Assembly: GCF_025502585.1 (NCBI RefSeq)
Contig: NZ_CP106679.1
Span: 3,875,501-3,939,500, forward strand
Reading direction: 5' to 3'
DNA: 64,000 bases
Source: Reichenbachiella agarivorans
GTDB lineage: Bacteria > Bacteroidota > Bacteroidia > Cytophagales > Cyclobacteriaceae
Under the pieces are notes generated by a model. That model was not told where the DNA came from. It saw only the letters and a list, made by a program, of their open reading frames with translations, and ran no database searches. The position numbers were made by a program, and so were the translations under genes. This document shows positions 59,085-64,000 of this stretch, piece after piece. Numbering within the stretch: position 1 is the first letter of the stretch; each line of letters starts with the position of its first letter.

Positions 59085-59939
59085 TTAAGTTATAGCGTTT
59101 CTGATGTCTTCCCTAGTTGATCCATTATAGAGGGTATTGATTTTAGGAGAAATTTTGTTCAATTTCTTGAGACTCAATCTACTCATCAAGATGGTTTGCC
59201 TCTTGGCATACCTTATATCCTTGTTATTTTTTAGAAACATTCCTAATCGAACAAATATCAATTCTAAGTTCATGTAAAACGCAATGCAGTAAGCGAAGGG
59301 GATAAAGGTAATTGATAAGATAATCGGTAGCAGAAAGGACTTTAGGTTTGGTAAGTTTGCAAAACCATGAAAATCAATCCAGATATCACGAATTGAAATT
59401 CCAAGTACAACAACTCCGAAAATTGTAAAAACCCAATCAATTAGTGATTTGACTTTCTGAGTTCGTTCCTCTCGCTCTGCAACAGCTTGGATCATTGCAA
59501 GGAAAGCAATAATTGGTAGGAGTATAAGTTCAGTTATCAAACTGAATTGGTGAATATTTACGACAAACTCCAATATCAAAATTAACTTTAAATTATCACG
59601 AACCATGTTCTTGAAGAAGTCCTTTTCCTTTCCAGCTTTTTTCAGGTTAAATAGAATGAGAAACCCAGATCCAATGAACCAATAAATTGAATCTTTAAAA
59701 AGTGAGAAGTCCCAAAAACTAAGTCGATAAAGCAGATATATTATTGAACTTGAATAAAGAATTGCTAACAAGATGACTATTAAGATAGAAGTAACAAAGA
59801 AGGATTTAAGAACGCCCCTTGAGGCCATTCTTATTCCCTTGTTAAATTGAATCCCCAAAATTATTGGCAATATCCATATAACTGTAGAAAGTTCTCTGTT
59901 ACTGAATATGTCGTAGAGTTCGGTCACTTTAAAATTCAA
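59085..59939 (-). CDS. Hypothetical AT-rich membrane protein
   Basis: The 284-residue protein has six or seven predicted transmembrane segments (about 18-32, 46-70, 84-98, 115-135, 138-152, 165-183, 200-228) and a basic C-terminal tail. I do not recognise a family. The gene is clearly AT-richer than its neighbours, uses many Ile, Leu, Phe and Lys codons ending in A/T, and lies alone between gaps with repeats. This is compatible with acquisition from another genome, but only by inference. Confidence 0.6.
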   Translation of the reverse strand: MNFKVTELYDIFSNRELSTVIWILPIILGIQFNKGIRMASRGVLKSFFVTSILIVILLAILYSSSIIYLLYRLSFWDFSLFKDSIYWFIGSGFLILFNLKKAGKEKDFFKNMVRDNLKLILILEFVVNIHQFSLITELILLPIIAFLAMIQAVAEREERTQKVKSLIDWVFTIFGVVVLGISIRDIWIDFHGFANLPNLKSFLLPIILSITFIPFAYCIAFYMNLELIFVRLGMFLKNNKDIRYAKRQTILMSRLSLKKLNKISPKINTLYNGSTREDIRNAIT

Positions 59940-60174
59940 GGTAGATTTTGTTCAGTTTAGAGGTTTGATAGCTAAAGGTTTTTATAACGTTTTGTAATTT
60001 TGTTGCAGCTACACAGTAGTACATCTGGATGGCCTCTATATTATTGATTCCCCCAAGAATACTCCTTTCCTCCCTTCGATACAAACATCCAATCTTAAAA
60101 GTCAAATCACCAGCAAAAAATACCCAGATATAGGGAATCTGCTGTCCCAGAGCAGGAAGGACAGTATCTATTTA

Positions 60175-60205
60175 GACCTATAAGGTTTTAAAAACCTTAT
60201 AGGTC
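60175..60205. repeat. 31-base perfect palindrome
   Basis: GACCTATAAGGTTTT, a single A, then AAAACCTTATAGGTC form a perfect inverted repeat of 15 bp per arm. A hairpin of this kind can end transcription, though no classical T run follows in either direction beyond the arm itself. It is of a type that recurs in Bacteroidota intergenic DNA. Confidence 0.85.
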
Positions 60206-60312
60206 TTCGACGATGATGTAACTGTGAGAAATCTTGCAAATGAAACAAACCCAGAAAACCGCTCAAAAGCATCAAAAACACCCTTTTTCAATGCCATTTG
60301 TAGTGTATCTAA

Positions 60313-60553
60313 AAACCCGCGCAGATTTGATACAAAGTCTGCACGGACTTGATGCCAAGTCTGCACGGATTTGATGTCAAGTCTGCGCGGATTTGGAGCC
60401 AAACCTGCGCAGATTTAAAAAAAGACTAGGCAGACTTAAGGCAAAGTCTGCCTAGTCTTGGGACAAAACCTAGGCAGACTTTGGACAAAACCACAGCAGA
60501 CTTTAGAGAAAACCACAGCAGACTTGGAACTACATCTGCGCGGGTTTTTGAAG
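60313..60553. repeat. Array of eleven 22-base palindromic repeat units
   Basis: Eleven consecutive units follow a 22-base period (one step is 21). Each has a 16-base near-palindromic core related to AAGTCTGC/GCAGACTT and a 6-base spacer such as GATGCC or GGGACA. Unit 6 (60422-60437) and unit 7 (60444-60459) cores are exact reverse complements, so they can also pair as a long hairpin. Many deviations from the palindrome still pair as G-U on one strand. The array has no neighbouring cas genes and the spacers are far too short for CRISPR. Confidence 0.9.
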
Positions 60554-60685
60554 ACATGTTTTTAGCTAATGAATCTACACTCTCTACGGGGTATTCCAAC
60601 GACTGTATTTGGGTGTGACTCTTTGTATTTCTACCCGACCGTATTGCGTCAAACACTGAGCGCAATGCAGCAAGCCAATCGCGTA

Positions 60686-62602
60686 TTACCTCGGAACCAT
60701 CTCGATCAGATCATCGCTATTCAAATAGACGATCCCGTCATCCATCAAGCCTCTAATCGCCTCGGTGAGTACAAAGTCATTGTGCTGTCCTGATGATTGT
60801 TTGAGTGCTGCCAGAGTTTGTCTTTTTTTGGTTTCTAGTGCATGGAGAATGGCTCGTTGGGCTTTTTCAATCTCCACCTCAAACCCCTCCTCCTTCTTGG
60901 CTTTGATGCAGACATCGCAGACACCGCAGTTGAGATATACTACTTCGTCAAAATACTCTTGGAATATCCTCGTGCGACAGCCTGTTCTGTTTTGGGTGTA
61001 GGCGACCATGGCCTGTGTTTTCTGTTTGATTACCTCCTGTCGGGGTTCGGTGAGTCGATAGTATCGCTTCAATGCAGACTGCTCCTGTCGAGGCATCAAG
61101 TAGGTCAACTGTGGTTTGGTCTTCAACGGATCGTAGATTACCATTCCATTTTGGGACAGAAAATTCAGCTTCTTGATCACCTCACTCTTAGAATCCTGAC
61201 TCACCTTGGCCAACTCGAACTCAGAGATCGTCATGAAGTCCAAATACAACTCCCCTCCATACAGGCGCAATAGGGCTTTGAACAAAGCATCGTAGCGGGC
61301 ATTGGCAATCACGAACTTGTAGATCTCCTTGTTGGACACGTTGATCGTCAGACTGCTGCCACGTGAGGAGTTTTCGCTGAGCAAGAGCAGCCCCATCTCC
61401 TGCAATTTTTTGATGGTATGATACACCTCCATGGCTTGGAGGTTGTACTGATAGGAAAACGCCTTGAGATCAAAATCAAAACTCTGCCATTCGCTACTGC
61501 CAGTGGCCAATTTGTAATAATTGGCAAGCGCTTGGTAGATCCGCTCGACATATTCTAGGGAAGGATTCCTCAGTTTCTCACTTCGCTCCAGGTTGAATAC
61601 ATCTGTGGCGTTGTACAGCAAGATCGCATAGGCATTTCGCTCATCACGACCCGCACGTCCCGCTTCCTGATAGTAGGACTCCAAAGAATCTGGGAGATCC
61701 AAATGAATCACGATCCGCACATCAGGCTTGTCGATCCCCATCCCGAAGGCATTGGTACAGACCATCACCCTCCTGATGTTTTTGATCCACTCCTCTTGCT
61801 TCTTTTGCCTCACATCTGGCGCTAGCCCTGCGTGGTAAAAGTCCGATGAGATTCCCTTTTGGTAGAGAAATTTGGCTACATTTTCCGTTTCCTTGCGGCT
61901 CCTCACATAGACGATGGCACTGCCTTTGACATTGGTTAGAATCTCCAGCATTTTTGGTCCTTTGTTCTCCAGATCAAACACCGAGTAGGATAAATTCTTA
62001 CGTGCAAAGCTCTTTTGGAAAATCTGTGGATTGACAAAGCTTAGCTTTTCACAGATATCCTGCTTGACATCCTTGGTCGCAGTAGCAGTCAACGCAATCT
62101 TCTTGACGGCTGGGAGGATGTCATACACCTGAGCAATGTCTGCATAAGATGGGCGAAAGTCATAGCCCCACTGCGAGATGCAATGCGCCTCATCCACCGC
62201 CAATAGGCTCACATTCATTTGCTTAACCCGAGCGACAAAGAGATCTGAAGTCAATCGCTCTGGCGCTACATAGAGAAACTTCACCTGACCCTGCACGCAA
62301 TTGTCTAGCAATACATCAATTTCGCGATTGGGCAAGCCTGAATACAACGCGGCAGCTTTGATTCCACGTTTTTTCAATTGATAGACTTGATCATTCATCA
62401 GAGCGACCAATGGAGAAATCACCAAACATACACCTTCCAACATCAATGCTGGCACCTGAAAACAAATGGATTTACCTCCTCCAGTTGGCAAGAGAGCCAA
62501 GGTGTCCTTGCCCGCCAACACAGACTCGATGATGTCCAGCTGCATGGGACGAAAATCCTCGTAACCCCAGTATTGTTTGAGTATGTCGTGTGGAGTAGCC
62601 AA
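60686..62602 (-). CDS. recQ: ATP-dependent DNA helicase RecQ
   Basis: The 638-residue protein has Walker A LLPTGGGKSICFQVP near residue 38 and the DEAH box VDEAHCISQWGYDFRP near 134. RecQ motifs IVYVRSR and QEAGRAGRDE follow. The zinc-binding domain (CRTRIFQEYF, CGVCDVC) is at about 515-545, then the winged-helix part. There is no clear HRDC domain. The start is a TTG at 62602, chosen because the usual N-terminal helix begins there. RecQ unwinds DNA in recombination and repair. It lies downstream of the dehydrogenase gene on the same strand. Confidence 0.95.
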   Translation of the reverse strand: MATPHDILKQYWGYEDFRPMQLDIIESVLAGKDTLALLPTGGGKSICFQVPALMLEGVCLVISPLVALMNDQVYQLKKRGIKAAALYSGLPNREIDVLLDNCVQGQVKFLYVAPERLTSDLFVARVKQMNVSLLAVDEAHCISQWGYDFRPSYADIAQVYDILPAVKKIALTATATKDVKQDICEKLSFVNPQIFQKSFARKNLSYSVFDLENKGPKMLEILTNVKGSAIVYVRSRKETENVAKFLYQKGISSDFYHAGLAPDVRQKKQEEWIKNIRRVMVCTNAFGMGIDKPDVRIVIHLDLPDSLESYYQEAGRAGRDERNAYAILLYNATDVFNLERSEKLRNPSLEYVERIYQALANYYKLATGSSEWQSFDFDLKAFSYQYNLQAMEVYHTIKKLQEMGLLLLSENSSRGSSLTINVSNKEIYKFVIANARYDALFKALLRLYGGELYLDFMTISEFELAKVSQDSKSEVIKKLNFLSQNGMVIYDPLKTKPQLTYLMPRQEQSALKRYYRLTEPRQEVIKQKTQAMVAYTQNRTGCRTRIFQEYFDEVVYLNCGVCDVCIKAKKEEGFEVEIEKAQRAILHALETKKRQTLAALKQSSGQHNDFVLTEAIRGLMDDGIVYLNSDDLIEMVPR

Positions 62603-62642
62603 TAGATCAACAGTCGTGATAAAAGGTGACTTGCTTCATGGA

Positions 62643-63575
62643 CTAAAGATCGAGTTTAGCGATCTTATCTACAAGGACTCGGTTGATATTCTGATAAGAC
62701 TCATAGGACCAACCACCCACATGTGGTGACACCAACACTCGATCCATGGCAAACAAAGCATCATAGGTCTGCTTTTGTTCGGCCGTGAGTTTGGTAAATT
62801 TTTCGTTCTCCAACACATCCAATCCTGCATGGGTGACTTTGCCAGATTGCATTGCCTGCAACAGGTCTTTGGTCACCACCACTTCTCCTCTGGCAGCATT
62901 GATCAGTACTATGTTCTTTTTGAATTGCTGCAAGTAATCTGCATCTACGAGATTTCGTGTATGATCAGTGAGCGGGACATGCAAACTGAATATATCTGCC
63001 TGCTCAAAAATATCCTCCATGCTAACCTCCTCTACATACAGGTCTGTAAAATTGGTCTTGCTGATGTCGTAAGCGATCACGCGACAGCCAAAACCAGCCA
63101 ACTTCTCCGCCACCGCACTGCCCATGTGTCCATATCCCAACAGCGCAATGGTTTTGCCACTCAACTCAAAACCTCTGTTGCCTTCTCGGTCCCAGATGTA
63201 GCTTTTCACCTCCCGATTGGCACGTACCAGGTTGTTGGACAAACTCAGCAACATCCCGAGTACATGCTCACCAAGGGCATCACGGTTTCCTTCAGGAGCA
63301 TTGAGGATTTGAATCCCGTGCTCATGAATATAGCTTACCTCCAACTGATCGATACCCGCTCCAGCTCTGCCTATAAATTTGACACTCGGCTTGGTTGACA
63401 GCAACTCCGCATCAATGGTGGTTTTACTCCTCACGATCATGCCTACGTATAGATCGGGAGCCTCCATGATTTGCTCGCGTGTCACGAAGGGTTGATAATC
63501 TGCTTCAAAACCAATCTTGTGGAGCATGGCAGTGATGCTGTCATGCATGTCATCAATGATGAGAATTTTTTTCAT
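62643..63575 (-). CDS. D-2-hydroxyacid dehydrogenase (phosphoglycerate dehydrogenase-like)
   Basis: From the ATG at 63575 the protein has 310 residues. A catalytic domain encloses the NAD domain with GYGHMGSAVAEKLAGFGCRV near residue 145. NAARGEVV carries the catalytic Arg region and VSPHVGGW the catalytic His. It lacks the C-terminal ACT domain of long SerA types, so it is the short form. It may be the serine pathway enzyme, but glyoxylate or hydroxypyruvate reductase activity is equally possible. recQ starts 41 bases downstream of its stop. Confidence 0.88.
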   Translation of the reverse strand: MKKILIIDDMHDSITAMLHKIGFEADYQPFVTREQIMEAPDLYVGMIVRSKTTIDAELLSTKPSVKFIGRAGAGIDQLEVSYIHEHGIQILNAPEGNRDALGEHVLGMLLSLSNNLVRANREVKSYIWDREGNRGFELSGKTIALLGYGHMGSAVAEKLAGFGCRVIAYDISKTNFTDLYVEEVSMEDIFEQADIFSLHVPLTDHTRNLVDADYLQQFKKNIVLINAARGEVVVTKDLLQAMQSGKVTHAGLDVLENEKFTKLTAEQKQTYDALFAMDRVLVSPHVGGWSYESYQNINRVLVDKIAKLDL

Positions 63576-63696
63576 GATTGTATTTGTACTCAACTCAAAT
63601 TTTACTTTATCCTATTTGAGTGAATGGAAAATAATAATGTTCCACTTTTTAACTTTCATACCTTTAACTCTAAACTCCCGAATTTTTCAATTCAGA

Positions 63697-64000
63697 TTAA
63701 AGTCCATACAGCTGATGTGCTACGAAGAAATACACAGCTAATCCCAACAAATCATTGGCAGTGGTGATAAACGGCCCAGAAGCAATCGCAGGATTCACGC
63801 CGAGCTTATCCAAAATCAACGGCGTAATCGTTCCCATAAAGGACGCCAACAGCACCACACTAAACAAGGCCGTACTTACTGTAGTCGCGATGGTTTGATC
63901 TGAAGTCGAAAAGATCACGATTCCAAACACAATGATCGCAAGGATAATTCCATTGACTACCGCTACCAGAAATGTCTTGATGAGTTTCTTGAAGATCGAA
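63697..64000 (-). CDS. Magnesium transporter MgtE, C-terminal part (5' end cut by window edge)
   Basis: The frame is open to the last base and about 100 residues are visible. They contain the C-terminal membrane helices of MgtE, with KTFLVAVVNGIILAI, then SFMGTITPLILDKLGVNPAIAS and FITTANDLLGLAVYF. The last motif carries the aspartate region that lines the magnesium pore. The regulatory N and CBS domains lie outside the window. About 120 bases separate it from the dehydrogenase gene; the ACTTT-like words there are non-coding. Confidence 0.9.
   Translation of the reverse strand, partial: SIFKKLIKTFLVAVVNGIILAIIVFGIVIFSTSDQTIATTVSTALFSVVLLASFMGTITPLILDKLGVNPAIASGPFITTANDLLGLAVYFFVAHQLYGL

Larger units (their letters stand above)
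59940..60685. other. Repeat-rich intergenic region
   Basis: These 746 bases contain no supported gene. They hold the 31-base perfect palindrome at 60175-60205 and the 22-base palindromic repeat array at 60313-60553, both listed separately. Between them (60206-60312) and on both sides nothing else was recognised. Apparent frames here are readings of the repeats. Confidence 0.8.

Noticed and set aside
60313-60553. CRISPR array
   Set aside because: The period is 22 bases with only 6-base spacers, the repeats are palindromic and diverged, and there are no cas genes nearby.
60178-60665. Two open frames on the minus strand reading through the repeats
   Set aside because: Their residue repetition only reflects the 22-base array and palindrome; there is no family similarity.

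Overview
The window looks like a chromosomal segment of a marine, polysaccharide-degrading member of the Bacteroidota, probably Cytophagales. This rests on genes for red-algal galactan degradation, a type IX secretion-like C-terminal tail, a Bacteroidota histone H1-like protein, a Bat (aerotolerance) gene set, several protein families typical of the phylum and few Shine-Dalgarno sites. The genus cannot be fixed from the sequence alone.

Positions 1-10815 (all minus strand) are an agar/porphyran utilisation cluster read right to left. It holds an S1 sulfatase, a mosaic reading frame, a GH29 alpha-fucosidase-like enzyme, a GH2 beta-galactosidase, a fibronectin-III/beta-propeller glycosidase and a GH86 agarase/porphyranase cut by the window edge. 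The promoter-proximal end is decaying. The sulfatase and the mosaic gene each carry an in-frame amber codon, the mosaic joins fragments of unrelated enzymes, and an IS1634-type transposase remnant lies just upstream (about 11.1-11.3 kb). No SusC/SusD pair or regulator is visible.

Positions 11.5-32.6 kb are mostly housekeeping: an NSS symporter, an SPFH protein, citrate synthase, two tandem outer-membrane proteins, Maf, biotin carboxylase, an alpha-oxoamine synthase, a histone H1-like protein, DapA, LigA, Der, a SprT-like protease, YwbE, tRNA-Leu(CAG) and a phospholipase-C-like protein. Positions 32.7-42.6 kb hold PBP4/DacB, a MarR-controlled RND efflux operon with a likely operator, a U32 peptidase-family protein and an SMR (Gdx-like) exporter.

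Positions 44.5-56.05 kb (plus strand) are the most striking part. Two tandem CTAGR-type sulfatases are followed by a HAD lipoprotein, a putative outer-membrane protein and a tightly coupled MoxR, DUF58, DUF4381, VWA, VWA-TPR and BatD-like module. The gene order resembles the mxaRSACKL accessory genes that mature the calcium enzyme methanol dehydrogenase. S1 sulfatases also need calcium, so a sulfatase-dedicated envelope maturation machine is a testable hypothesis.

Positions 56.1-64 kb contain DinB-like and DUF952-fusion proteins, a polyprenyl diphosphate synthase, an AT-rich orphan membrane protein, an eleven-unit array of 22-base palindromic repeats, RecQ, a 2-hydroxyacid dehydrogenase and the C-terminus of an MgtE magnesium transporter.
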